Assembly (NCBI RefSeq): GCF_021390335.1
Contig: NZ_JAJUXK010000004.1
Location: 1,240,001-1,304,000 of the forward strand
Source of the DNA: Dyadobacter sp. CY343
Lineage (GTDB): Bacteria; Bacteroidota; Bacteroidia; Cytophagales; Spirosomataceae
DNA length: 64,000 bases
Direction of reading: 5' to 3'
A program made the translations under genes and the position numbers. Below are positions 25,902 through 35,300 of this stretch, piece by piece. Position 1 is the first letter of the stretch. Each line of letters starts with the position of its first letter. Under the pieces are notes generated by a model. The model was not told the DNA's origin. It did no database searches and worked only from the letters and a program-made list of their open reading frames with translations.

Positions 25902-26273
25902 CTATCCCTCCACCGCAACCACCGAAATTTCCACGTTCACGTCTTTTGGCAATTTGGCTACTTGTATGGTTTCGCGGGCTGGTGGGTTTTGGGTGAAAAA
26001 ACTGCCGTAGATCTCGTTTACAGCGGCAAAATCATTCATATCTTTCAAGAATATGCTCGCTTTTACTACGTGCTGAAAGCCCATTTTTGCAGCGCCCAGA
26101 ATGTGCCCGATGTTTTGCATTACTACACCGGTTTCTGCCTTGATATCGCCGGATTGCGCCAGTTCAGCAGCAATTTGTCCAGAAACATACAGGGTACCAT
26201 TCACTTTTACAGCCTGGCTGTACGGACCGATCGGAGCCGGTGCTTTATCTGAGAATATAATTTCTTTTGCCAT
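25902..26273 (-). CDS. ridA: RidA-family enamine/imine deaminase
   Basis: The 123-residue protein has the RidA pattern throughout: IIFSDKAPAPIGPYSQAV, LYVSGQIA, and the catalytic arginine in NPPARETIQVAKLP near residue 104, followed by VNVEISVVAVE. RidA proteins hydrolyse reactive 2-aminoacrylate and other enamines released by PLP enzymes, as cytosolic trimers. It stands 54 bp downstream of the thioesterase gene and upstream of the tandem repeat region. Length and motifs are normal. Confidence 0.95.
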   Translation of the reverse strand: MAKEIIFSDKAPAPIGPYSQAVKVNGTLYVSGQIAAELAQSGDIKAETGVVMQNIGHILGAAKMGFQHVVKASIFLKDMNDFAAVNEIYGSFFTQNPPARETIQVAKLPKDVNVEISVVAVEG

Positions 26274-26326
26274 AAGTAATAAAGAGTTGATGCTGCGAAA
26301 TTACCAAATAATGGCACGCAACAGCT

Positions 26327-26845
26327 TTAACTAACCTGAAAAAGCGCTTTAAGCTCGGTCGCATCGGCGGCGTTGAGCCTGCCGGCCAGTACCAGACGGA
26401 GCTGGCGGCGGCGGAGTGCGCTCAGGTGCAAGTCTTTTTCCTCGTCAGTTTCCGGTTCCAGCGCCGGTACTTCAATAGGCCGGCCGTTCTGGTCCACAGC
26501 CACGAAAGTATAAAAGGCGCGATTCGTACTGACGCGCTCACCAGCGGGAATATCCTCAGCCCACACTTCCAGAAACACTTCCATCGACGAACTGAATGCC
26601 CGGGTGACTTTCGCGCGCATGGTCACGATATTGCCCAGCCGGATCGGCTCGGTGAAGGAAACGTTATCAACAGAAGCAGTCACTACAATGCGATTTGAAT
26701 GCTTCTGAGCCGAAATTGCCGCACAGATATCCATCCAATGCAGCAGTCTCCCGCCCATCAGATTGTTTAAAGTATTGGTATCGTTGGGAAGGACCATTTC
26801 GGTCATGGTCACTTCCGATTGGTGCGGGTGCTTTGGTTCCAACAT
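26327..26845 (-). CDS. Acyl-CoA thioesterase, hot-dog fold (ACOT/YciA type)
   Basis: This 172-residue protein is a single hot-dog domain. It has the ACOT block VLPNDTNTLNNLMGGRLLHWMD, where the Asn and Asp lie at the active site, then VVTASVDNVSFTEPIRLGN, and a C-terminal charged tail that includes DEEKDLHLSALRRRQ. Such enzymes hydrolyse acyl-CoA thioesters in the cytosol. It starts 17 bp after the end of the outer membrane protein gene on the same strand, so the two may be co-transcribed. Chain-length preference cannot be inferred. Confidence 0.92.
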   Translation of the reverse strand: MLEPKHPHQSEVTMTEMVLPNDTNTLNNLMGGRLLHWMDICAAISAQKHSNRIVVTASVDNVSFTEPIRLGNIVTMRAKVTRAFSSSMEVFLEVWAEDIPAGERVSTNRAFYTFVAVDQNGRPIEVPALEPETDEEKDLHLSALRRRQLRLVLAGRLNAADATELKALFQVS

Positions 26846-26861
26846 GTTGTTTTGGATAAAT

Positions 26862-27728
26862 CTAAAATTTGGGACAGCGCGTCTTCTTCCGCTCCTTCGC
26901 CTCCGTGCGGTTTCCGATCAAATAGGCGGCGCGCACTTGTAAAAACAAATAGCTGTCCTTGCTTTTGGCACTTCCCCGGCTGAATCCCGGCTGCCGCGCC
27001 GGCTCCCCTATTTCCGGGGCCCGGTCAGAAAGTCGGCGCGCGAGGTCGCTCGACAGCTGATCAGGATTAGGATATACGGTGCTCACATCGTCCAGGTAAT
27101 CTGAATTCATAAAGTTATTGCAGAGCTCCACCCCCAGGCTTAACCGATCAGTAGTTTTGAAAGATACGCCGATTCCTGCGGTAAAAACGAGCGGGAGCCT
27201 GTTATACTTAACACCCTCGGTCGTCAATGGGGCCAGCTTGTGCCAGACTCCGTCGATTTCCGCTTTTGGATTCAATAAAGTAAAACCAATTCCGCCGATC
27301 AGATAAGGATTAACAGGAGCCCGGCGATTGAAAGAGAACAGGTCTGCTTTGATACCCAGATTGATATCCGGATTGAATGTTTTAAAAGAGAGGTTATTCT
27401 GGAAATTTTTTGAATACTGCTGATCTGCGGAAACCTTGTAAAATCGTAGCTCCCCGCGTGCGCTGAAATGCTCTGTGAGCCGGTATAATGCGCCCACCGA
27501 AATCGATGGACCGAGTCCCAGATGCTTCATATTGACACCATCCTGCAAGTCGCCCATGTAATAGGCAACGCCCGCTCCTGCCGTAATGCTTAGATTCCCA
27601 AATGGGTTTACATATCGGTTCCCGAACTTCGACCTGCCCTGCGCATTCGCGTCGATGCAGGGATTAGATAAGATCAGGAAAAGTGCGGCTGCAATAATGT
27701 GGGCCAGTTTAATAGCGTTGCTTCTCAT
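26862..27728 (-). CDS. Outer membrane beta-barrel protein, function unknown
   Basis: I chose the ATG at 27728 because it gives a proper signal peptide (MRSNAIKLAHIIAAALFLIL to the DANAQG cleavage region); the longer open frame adds 36 residues without such a signal. The 288-residue product then shows amphipathic strands with Gly/aromatic pattern (LSITAGAGVAYYMGDLQDG, VGALYRLTEHFSARGELRFY, PYLIGGIGFTLLNP, FTAGIGVSFKTTDRLSLGVE), as in small 8-10 strand barrels of the OmpA/DUF6089 type. The last strand region (SYLFLQVRAAYLIG) is followed by a basic tail. It has no recognisable peptidoglycan-binding domain. Its role is unknown. Confidence 0.8.
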   Translation of the reverse strand: MRSNAIKLAHIIAAALFLILSNPCIDANAQGRSKFGNRYVNPFGNLSITAGAGVAYYMGDLQDGVNMKHLGLGPSISVGALYRLTEHFSARGELRFYKVSADQQYSKNFQNNLSFKTFNPDINLGIKADLFSFNRRAPVNPYLIGGIGFTLLNPKAEIDGVWHKLAPLTTEGVKYNRLPLVFTAGIGVSFKTTDRLSLGVELCNNFMNSDYLDDVSTVYPNPDQLSSDLARRLSDRAPEIGEPARQPGFSRGSAKSKDSYLFLQVRAAYLIGNRTEAKERKKTRCPKF

Positions 27729-27838
27729 CCCCGAGGTAAATTGGTAATATCTCAACAAAGCTTTATTCCACCGATTTATAATAGTGCCAAATATATTACT
27801 CTTGCCTAAATAAGTTGACTTGTCGGTTGGGGGCACAA

Positions 27839-27862
27839 CAAAAAAGCCGGACAGTGCCGGCT
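27839..27862 (-). terminator. Intrinsic terminator for the GIN-protein operon
   Basis: AGCCGG (27845-27850) and CCGGCT (27857-27862) form a stem with a 6-nt loop. Read on the minus strand, it is followed by TTTTTT (27844-27839). It ends the PadR-PspC-GIN transcript. Confidence 0.8.
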
Positions 27863-27892
27863 CCTTCCTTTTATCATGGTGAATTGAAAATC

Positions 27893-28591
27893 CTAGTTGC
27901 CCCGCTTCACGGAACTTGCGCCCGATGTGCTGGAATGAATGTCTTTCGCACCGCCGGAGTAGCGCACGCTGCTGGCGCCGGAAGCTTCTGCATGTACTGC
28001 ATTGCTCGCGTAAACAGCCGCACTGCTTGCGCCCGATGCGTCTATATTAACCTCTTTGGTTTGAAAATCACTTCCTTTAAAAGAAGAGGCTCCTGAAACT
28101 TCTCCGTCCAGCGTATCGCAGCTTCCGTTCAGTACCAGCGAAGACGCGCCCGATAGTTCCATTGTTACCTTCGTCGCTTTCAGGTCCATATTCACTTTTG
28201 ATGCGCCGCTCACTTCAATTTCCATGGTTTTTACACCTGAGAAACCAGCAACATTCGCGGTACTTGCGCCAGAGAAGTCGATCCCTTGCAGGTTCGGCAT
28301 TGTAATGCTTACCTTCACAGTTTTGCGGTTTTTGGACCAGCCATTTCCCCTGTAATACAGTTTCAGTTCACCTCCCGAAACGCGCGCTTCCAGGTCATTC
28401 AGATCTTCGCTGCGGCCGGTTGCTGTTACATCAAAAGTACTTCCCTGCTTCACCTCCACTTTAAATGCGCTGCCCATCGACAGCCTGTTGAAATTCGATA
28501 CAGAGAACTTTTTGGATTCCTGTGCCTGGGCCGAAATTGTCATAGCGACCAGCAGGACGGCGGCGATATGGAAAATGAATGCCTTTTTCAT
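27893..28591 (-). CDS. Head-GIN (DUF2807) domain protein, exported
   Basis: The 232-residue protein has a signal peptide (ending ISAQAQES) followed by one DUF2807 beta-helix. The N-terminal block FNRLSMGSAFKVEVKQGS is the family start, and the rest is a ladder of seven S-G-A-S repeats (FSGASTANV, VSGASKVNM, LSGASSLVL, VSGASSFKG, ASGASSAAV, ASGASSVRY, TSGASSVKR) spaced about 18-20 residues, one per helical turn. Probably periplasmic or surface-located; function is unknown. It is the third gene of an operon with PspC/GIN and PadR genes, and its domain repeats the C-terminal domain of its upstream neighbour. Confidence 0.88.
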   Translation of the reverse strand: MKKAFIFHIAAVLLVAMTISAQAQESKKFSVSNFNRLSMGSAFKVEVKQGSTFDVTATGRSEDLNDLEARVSGGELKLYYRGNGWSKNRKTVKVSITMPNLQGIDFSGASTANVAGFSGVKTMEIEVSGASKVNMDLKATKVTMELSGASSLVLNGSCDTLDGEVSGASSFKGSDFQTKEVNIDASGASSAAVYASNAVHAEASGASSVRYSGGAKDIHSSTSGASSVKRGN

Positions 28592-28655
28592 AAGTTCAAA
28601 TTAATTGGTTTGCCAAAAGATGATTGCTTTTTACTTAAAGTTGCACGCGTATCAT

Positions 28656-31184
28656 TTACTGCTCAACATTAATTTTACTAGCCCCGCTTGCACGACGTTC
28701 CAGGTTAGGGATCCGCCCCAGGTCGACTTTCGAAGCGCCCGAAGCGTCAACATCGGCAGTCTGAATCGCCATCTCTGTGGCAGTTACCTTGCAGGCGCCG
28801 TGGGCGTCAAGCGAGGCGGTCTTGGCTGAACCTCTCAATGTAACTTTTGAAGCACCGCTCACTCCTACTGTCAGCTGGTCGGCTTCCACATTCACCTCCG
28901 ATTTTGACGCACCGGAAATATCAACAGTCAATTTAGGCAAGCCTTTGAAACCGGATACCAGCGTTTTATTCGCTCCCGACAAATTCACAGCTTCAATGGT
29001 CGGCATCGTGATCACCAACCCTATTCTTTTCCAGTCGTTGCTGAAAAGGTTGAATTCTGCGGTACGCTTTACTTTTAATGTATTGCCTTCTACAAAAATT
29101 TTCAGATCATCGATATCACCCTGGTCTTGCGCATCGGCGGTTACATTGAACTCTGCACCCTGGCGTACCACGATAGCATATGCTCCCCCGATATCGATTT
29201 TGTTAAAATCACTAACCGGAAACTGTTTTATATAAGTACCTCTTTCTCCCAGTTCAAGATCAGTGCTGTAATCGTTTTCAAAAGAATAGTCAGCGTCTTC
29301 ATTATTATCTTCTTCGCTTTTGAGGAATTTGGCGGGCATATTGGTACAGATCATGCCGGAATCGCGGCGCATTTCCCAGATCAGGTTATCCCATTTCACC
29401 TCATTGTTATTTAGCTCATACCGTTCCATGATTTGCATTCCCGGCTCCCATTGATTTAAAGAATAGTAAAAATCGTGGGTCATGATGAAAGGCTTATTAT
29501 AAGGCAGATTCAGCGTCAGGTCGATTCGCTGGTCACGGAAGCGGCCGTTATTTGCGAGAGTTGGTCCTTCGGTAAAAAGAAATACAGAATCTTTAATTTC
29601 CACATTGTAAACCAGCATTTCTGCATTGTGCTCCGCATCTTCGCGTGTTCTGCCCCGGGCGTGCAGCGTTTTTATGATCTCAATACTATCTGTCGCATTC
29701 AATCCTGCCAGCCTTACATCTACGTCTACGTTTTCTTCGTCGTGCGTGTAATTATAATCGAGGGTTATTGTACCCGCAGGTATCGGGTAAAAAGCAGACT
29801 GTACCACCTCGCCACGTTTTGCGAAATTGCGCTGGTAAGAAACGCCACCGATCGTGCTGCCGATGATCCCTACGATCCACAGTCCAAGCATAGTAAGCCA
29901 AACGGTTCCGGTCACGATCTTTTTGTTCGACAGCAAAGTCAGCCCAAGTATCAGAAAAGTTACCAGCGGAATAGCAGCTACCAGGATCCCGGACAAGATC
30001 AATATTTCAGGTAACTCTTTGAATATCAGAAAAGGAATCGGCAGATCGTCAAAATGTTCGATATTAGTAAGTCCCAGCGCCACGCCGCCTCCTATCACCA
30101 ATGTCAGCAAACCCATTACGGACATGGCGATCAGCAATGCGCCGATCAGGATCCGGATAATCGGACCTAAGCCCTTTAATAACTTCCCCAAAGCTGTGAT
30201 CACCAAAGCGATAGCGCGGAAAGGAAACAGTAGGACTTTTGTCAGAATATGCTCCTCACCGGTTTTTTCATCAAAATTCAAACCCTGTTTGATATTCGAC
30301 TCGATATTGGAAAGCGTAATAGGCTCGCCCTGCATTTCCATTTTTTCAGTCAGCGTATTGGCTACCGGAGAAATTACCCACAGTACGATATAGATGATGA
30401 TCCCGGTACCGAAGAACAGAATGGAAAGCACCCAGAGAAATCTTACAACACCTAAATCGACCCCAAAATAAGAAGCTACCCCGGCAGCTACCCCACCAAC
30501 TACTTTTCTGTCCGGATCACGAAAGAATTTCTTGATCTTGGTATCCTCTTCCAATGTCGAATTTCCGGGGAAAGCGACCCACATTGCAATATAAACCAGC
30601 ACCATAAAGCCCGAAAACGGCCCGAATTCATCTTCCATATTCAGGTTCATCATCCCCGAACCGGCCGGCAGACCAACTACCGCGAACAGAAATGCAAGTC
30701 TGACCCAGATCGGATCAACGGTGAAATAATGCGCCAGACCAGCTGCAACCCCGCCGAGCAATTTGCGGCGAAGGTCCCGGTAAAGCTTTTTAGGGCCGGC
30801 CGGTTTTTCAGGTTCTGTTTTAGGAGGAACAAATGGAGGCACCTCCACTTTCGGGATATTTGTCTGCGTCGCCGTAGCTGTTTCAAGCGGATCGGCCAGA
30901 ATATCTTCTGCCTGCTCGATGGCCTCAAAATCGGCGACCGTTCCCATTGCGGCGATCAGCTCCTCTACATCCGTAAGCGAGATAACCTGCTTATTTTCAG
31001 TTTTTTGTTTATTGGTAAACCTCTCGGCGATACGGCCTTCGATATCCGAAACGATTTCTTTACTGTCCGCAAACGAAGAGAAATATTTTTGGATGGAAGC
31101 CAGGTAGCTCTTCAATTTCTCGTACCCGTCTTCCTCTATATGGAAAATGATACCACCTATATTTATGCTGATTGTCTTTTTCAT
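28656..31184 (-). CDS. PspC-domain membrane protein with C-terminal GIN domain
   Basis: This 842-residue protein combines two systems. Residues about 1-85 are a cytosolic domain (IGGIIFHIEEDGYEKL). Two PspC domains follow (KLYRDLRRKLLGGVAAGLAHYF near 133 and RDPDRKVVGGVAAGVASYFG near 220), each with transmembrane helices, then several more membrane segments (about 320-460). The C-terminal 200 residues are a DUF2807 beta-helix with S-G-A-(S/N)-K steps. PspC proteins are linked to envelope stress in E. coli. The layout suggests envelope sensing, with the GIN domain outside the cytosol. It lies between a PadR regulator (29 bp upstream) and a second GIN protein (64 bp downstream). Confidence 0.88.
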   Translation of the reverse strand: MKKTISINIGGIIFHIEEDGYEKLKSYLASIQKYFSSFADSKEIVSDIEGRIAERFTNKQKTENKQVISLTDVEELIAAMGTVADFEAIEQAEDILADPLETATATQTNIPKVEVPPFVPPKTEPEKPAGPKKLYRDLRRKLLGGVAAGLAHYFTVDPIWVRLAFLFAVVGLPAGSGMMNLNMEDEFGPFSGFMVLVYIAMWVAFPGNSTLEEDTKIKKFFRDPDRKVVGGVAAGVASYFGVDLGVVRFLWVLSILFFGTGIIIYIVLWVISPVANTLTEKMEMQGEPITLSNIESNIKQGLNFDEKTGEEHILTKVLLFPFRAIALVITALGKLLKGLGPIIRILIGALLIAMSVMGLLTLVIGGGVALGLTNIEHFDDLPIPFLIFKELPEILILSGILVAAIPLVTFLILGLTLLSNKKIVTGTVWLTMLGLWIVGIIGSTIGGVSYQRNFAKRGEVVQSAFYPIPAGTITLDYNYTHDEENVDVDVRLAGLNATDSIEIIKTLHARGRTREDAEHNAEMLVYNVEIKDSVFLFTEGPTLANNGRFRDQRIDLTLNLPYNKPFIMTHDFYYSLNQWEPGMQIMERYELNNNEVKWDNLIWEMRRDSGMICTNMPAKFLKSEEDNNEDADYSFENDYSTDLELGERGTYIKQFPVSDFNKIDIGGAYAIVVRQGAEFNVTADAQDQGDIDDLKIFVEGNTLKVKRTAEFNLFSNDWKRIGLVITMPTIEAVNLSGANKTLVSGFKGLPKLTVDISGASKSEVNVEADQLTVGVSGASKVTLRGSAKTASLDAHGACKVTATEMAIQTADVDASGASKVDLGRIPNLERRASGASKINVEQ

Positions 31185-31213
31185 GATTGAAATAATCGAA
31201 TGTCTCTAAATGG

Positions 31214-31588
31214 TCAGTTAGGGTCAGGAAGATTGCCGGGATCTGCTTTACTCAGATCTTCTGTTCTCTTGATCACGGTTTGCACCGATGCGGCCAGTTC
31301 GAACCACGTGGCTTGCATAGCTTCCAGAAATACCTTCCCCTCATCCGTCAACACGTAATATTTCCTTGGTGGGCCTGAGGAAGATTCCACCCATTTGTAG
31401 TCCAGCCAGCCTGAGTTTTTCAATCGGGTTAAAAGAGGGTATAGTGTGCCTTCAACCACCATGATGTGAGCAGACGTTAGTTCATCCAGCATATCGGAGG
31501 CATACACTTCGCCCCGCGATATGATGTGCAGAATGCAGAATTCCAAAATTCCCTTCCGCATCTGCACTTGGGCATTTTCAATATTCAT
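31214..31588 (-). CDS. PadR-family transcriptional regulator
   Basis: This 124-residue winged-helix protein matches PadR throughout: RKGILEFCILHIISRGEVYASDML, the recognition region VVEGTLYPLLTRLKNSGWLDY, the wing SSGPPRKYYVLTDEG, and a C-terminal dimerisation helix. PadR proteins repress genes near their own and respond to phenolics or envelope stress. It is the first gene of the operon with PspC/GIN and GIN genes, an arrangement common in Bacteroidetes. A strong -33/-7 promoter and a perfect 6-3-6 palindrome over the predicted start point suggest autoregulation. Confidence 0.93.
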   Translation of the reverse strand: MNIENAQVQMRKGILEFCILHIISRGEVYASDMLDELTSAHIMVVEGTLYPLLTRLKNSGWLDYKWVESSSGPPRKYYVLTDEGKVFLEAMQATWFELAASVQTVIKRTEDLSKADPGNLPDPN

Positions 31589-31641
31589 GAGGTTTCATGT
31601 GTTAATTAAATGAATAAGTTCATGGCTAATAGATTAGAATA

Positions 31642-31656
31642 TCTGTTTCTAACAGA
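31642..31656. promoter_or_regulatory. Candidate PadR operator, TCTGTT-TCT-AACAGA
   Basis: A perfect inverted repeat with 6-bp arms and 3-bp spacer lies directly downstream of the -7 box of the PadR promoter on the minus strand, over the expected transcription start. The position is ideal for repression by the PadR protein encoded next. The assignment to PadR is inference. Confidence 0.5.
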
Positions 31657-31657
31657 A

Positions 31658-31688
31658 CAAAGGTATACACAGGTACTTTGCGATGCAA
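31658..31688 (-). promoter_or_regulatory. Promoter of the PadR-PspC-GIN operon
   Basis: On the minus strand, TTG (31688-31686), a 20-bp spacer and TACCTTTG (31665-31658) match the Bacteroidetes -33 TTG / -7 TAnnTTTG pattern, about 70 bp before the PadR start codon. This is the best-formed promoter found in the window. Confidence 0.65.
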
Positions 31689-31756
31689 GGTACCATGTTA
31701 AAAAGATTGGCTGACTGTGAGGAATGGTTATTTTATTTGATAACCGGTAAAAAAAC

Positions 31757-32302
31757 ATGATCATGGAAAACAAACCCACCTCAGCAAACGAAAGCAATCG
31801 GCAGCCGCAACTGTATATCATTGCTGCAATGAGTGAAAACCGGGTGATCGGTAATCAAAACCACCTGCCCTGGCATTTGCCTGACGAGTGGAAAAATTTC
31901 AAAAAGATTACCGACGGAAAGCCCTTTTTAATGGGCAGAACGAGTTTTGAAGCGCCGGATGCATTGCATTCTTCCTATCGGAACGTGGTGCTTTCTTCCA
32001 GAGCGGCGAGTGAGGAAAAGTCGGATGTTGCGTATGTCAAAGATATTCCTGGTGCATTGGCGTTACTTTCTGGCGAAACGGAAGTATTTGTATTGGGAGG
32101 AGCTGCTGTTTTTGAGCAGATGCTCCCGCTTGTCCAGAAGCTATATCTGACGATTGTTCACGCTGAGTTGGAAGGAGATGCTTATTTTCCGGTAATCAAT
32201 CAAAACGAATGGGAGCTAGTCACGTCCGACTATCACGGGATCGACGATAAACATAAGTACTCCTTTTCGATGAATGTATACGAACGGAAAATGGCTGACT
32301 AA
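31757..32302 (+). CDS. folA: Dihydrofolate reductase
   Basis: This 181-residue enzyme reduces dihydrofolate to tetrahydrofolate with NADPH. It shows IIAAMSENRVIGNQNHLPWHLPDEW (substrate loop with the conserved Asp/Glu position as Asp in LPDEW), FKKITDGKPFLMGRTSFEA (the NADPH-binding GRxTxE-like motif) and VFVLGGAAVFEQML (GG dinucleotide motif). The N-terminus is about 17 residues longer than in E. coli DHFR (a polar Asn/Gln/Ser-rich leader), unless translation begins later; the ATG at 31763 is also possible. It is followed after 21 bp by the secreted C25 peptidase gene, probably in the same transcript, with no obvious functional link. Confidence 0.94.
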   Translation: MIMENKPTSANESNRQPQLYIIAAMSENRVIGNQNHLPWHLPDEWKNFKKITDGKPFLMGRTSFEAPDALHSSYRNVVLSSRAASEEKSDVAYVKDIPGALALLSGETEVFVLGGAAVFEQMLPLVQKLYLTIVHAELEGDAYFPVINQNEWELVTSDYHGIDDKHKYSFSMNVYERKMAD

Positions 32303-32323
32303 CAGCTCGTTTTCCGTAATTCA

Positions 32324-35300
32324 ATGCATAAATGCGTACACACTATCCTGCTGTTATTGTGCTCCTGTTTCCCGCTGCAAGCGCAGCGACTGTTTGGAAA
32401 TGAATGGATTAACTATCAGCAACAGTATTTCAGGATCCCGATCGCAGTAACGGGATTTTACCAGATCACCGCACAGCAGATGCAAAGCGCCGGACTTCCG
32501 GTGCAGGATATTCCGGCAAATGCGTATCAGGTTTTCCGGGATGGAAAAGAAATAGCGATTGAAGTTTCAGGTCCGGAAACTGCCCCACTGGTTGAAAATG
32601 GCTATATCCGCTTTTTCGGACAGAAGAACGATGGTAAGCGGGATACTTCGCTTTATATATCGTCGGAGGCAATGCCGCACAGCTATTATAGCCTCTATTC
32701 GGACACTACTACTTACTTTTTAACCTGGAAAACGGACGGAACTGCGGGTAGCAGAATTGCAAAATCACAGGCCAGGATTACAAGCGATACTATTGCATTT
32801 CACCGTGCAGAAACGCTCCAACTATATCATTCTCACTACTTACCGGGTCGGTTTTATCCGGAAGGAACTCATTTTGATGGTACTGCATTATCAGACTACG
32901 ATTTCGGCGAAGGCTGGACGGGACCGGAGATCAAAGAGCACGTAACGCACAAGATTTCAGTCTCTGTTGAGAATCTAACAAATGATCCCGAAATCGAGCT
33001 GGAAATAATGCTGGCTGGCTGGACAAGCGGGCAGCATTTGTTCAAAATTTATCTAAACCAAAACAATAAACAGCCAAAGAAACTATCGGACGTAAAATTT
33101 GAAAATTACAGTCCGCACAAAGTGAATTCGTCGATAGCGCGATCGGATCTGGATCAGGACAAAACGCTCAGGATCTCGATCGTGCCGGTGGGTGCAGGCG
33201 GTCACATTTCTGTTTCTTATGTAAAGCTCAATTACCTGCAAAATAGCCGCTTGGAAGCCGGAGAAGACCAAAGGCTATTTTATGTTAATACAAAAAAAAG
33301 AAGCTGGAAATGCGCCGGAGCTGAGCATGCTACGTTTTACGATTGGACGAATCCTGACCAGATCAAACAGCTCTTTACTCAAAATGACCTGATCGAGGTT
33401 AATGTGGCAAGCAATGTGATTGGTGTCAGGAAATACTTTTCTGCTCCGATCATTTCAAGAGTTGATTTTCAAAATATCGACTTGAATAACGCGGATTACC
33501 TGATCATTACCCACCTATTAATGCGCATTCCTGTTCAAGGTAAGGATCCTGTAAATGCATATGCCGAATACCGGGCTTCTACAAAAGGCGGTGGTTTCAA
33601 GCCTGCGATCCTGCATATAAATAGCGTTTTCGATCAATTCAATTATGGTCAGCGCGGACCGCAGGGTATCAAAAATCTCATCGCGTGGCTTCGTTTGAAA
33701 GGTAAGTTGAAGTTTGTGCTGTTAATAGGTAAATCCATTGACCCGCAAAAAGCCCGGAAGCTTGGTAATGCGGCTCAGATTGATATGGTCCCAAATGCAG
33801 GCTGGCCCGGCTCTGATGTGGCGCTCGCAATGAATGCAAAATCCTCCTTTCCAGGCTTAACAGTCCCTGTTGGCAGAATCAGCGCCGTGCATTCGCGGCA
33901 GGTTTGGGATTATTTGCACAAGGTAAAGTCGCTCGAAGCGCAGCCTGTTTCCGCTGAATGGAGAAAAAATATCATTCATTTGAGCGGAGGCCGGTCGCGG
34001 CAGGAGTTGACTGTTTTCAAGGATTATGTCAAAGGTTTTGAACAGAAACTGGCAGGCTCCACGCTCGGCGCGAAGGTTCAGACTATCTCTAAGGAATCCG
34101 ATGATCCGGTGGAGCATATTCCACTCTACAAGTCAGTGAACGAGGGTGCGGCGCTGGTCACGCTTTTCGGACATTCGGCGCCTGATGTGACGGATATTGA
34201 TATTGGCTATGCGAGTGACGACAAGAACAATTACAACAATCACCCAACTTATCCGGCGGTGATCATCAATGGTTGCGCGGCGGGAAGTATCTTTTATTCG
34301 GACAAAACACTCAGTAGCGACTGGCTATTCTCGCGGGGTAAGGGAGCTGTGCTTTTCCTAGCGCATACTTTCAACGGAGTATCCTCGGCTTTGAAAAAGT
34401 ATACGGACATTTTTTACGAAGTGCTGGCTGATTCCGCGTTTACGAGTCTGCCATTTGGCGCAATTCAACAAGAAGCGATTAAGCGAAATATGGATCGTGC
34501 GCCGGATATTTATAATAGTACTACCATACAGCAAATGACGCTGCACGGCGACCCGGCGATCCGCATATTTCCCGCCCGGCTGCCTGATTATGCACTGGAT
34601 TCTTCTTCTGTAACAATTACCCGCCCGGCAAAAGCAGCGGACAGCTTGCTTGTAAATGTCGTAATTAAAAATAATGGCAGACATTTAAATCAGCCAAACA
34701 CATTATCTATCAGAAGGTTAAATAGTGAGAATAAGTTGATTTACAACCGCACTATCAACTTTGCCGCAGTGGCTATTGCTGATACTTTTCAATGCTACCT
34801 TCCAGCCAAACCTTCCTTTTCAGAGCAAGATCTGTTTGAATTTACTGTTGACGAAGATAGTCTGGCTTCGGAGGAAAATGAGTCTAATAATCGGCTGATT
34901 ATTCAATACAGCAAAATTGCAAATACCTCTTTCCCAGATCAGGTCCCGCCCCTGCTGATCGTACATATTGCCGGTCGCCAGCTCACTGCCGGTGAAGTAA
35001 TTAATCCGGGGGCTTTGGTGAAAATCCAGCTTTTTGATGCCGATGCAGGAAATATGCGCACAGATACTGCCGGATTTGTCATCTGGCTCAAACCCGTTTG
35101 CCCTGGGTGCGTTGAGCGCCGGTTATTCCTGAAAACCGCCCGGTTGTACAATGAAGGGAACTCCCACTTTTACCTCGAAATGAATTTGCCGGAAGATTTA
35201 ATACCCGGAAAATATATGCTGACAGTCCGCGCGCGGGATGAGCAGGGCATTTATGCGCCTGACTACCAGATTTATTTTTCAATTAGCAACCAAACCCGCA

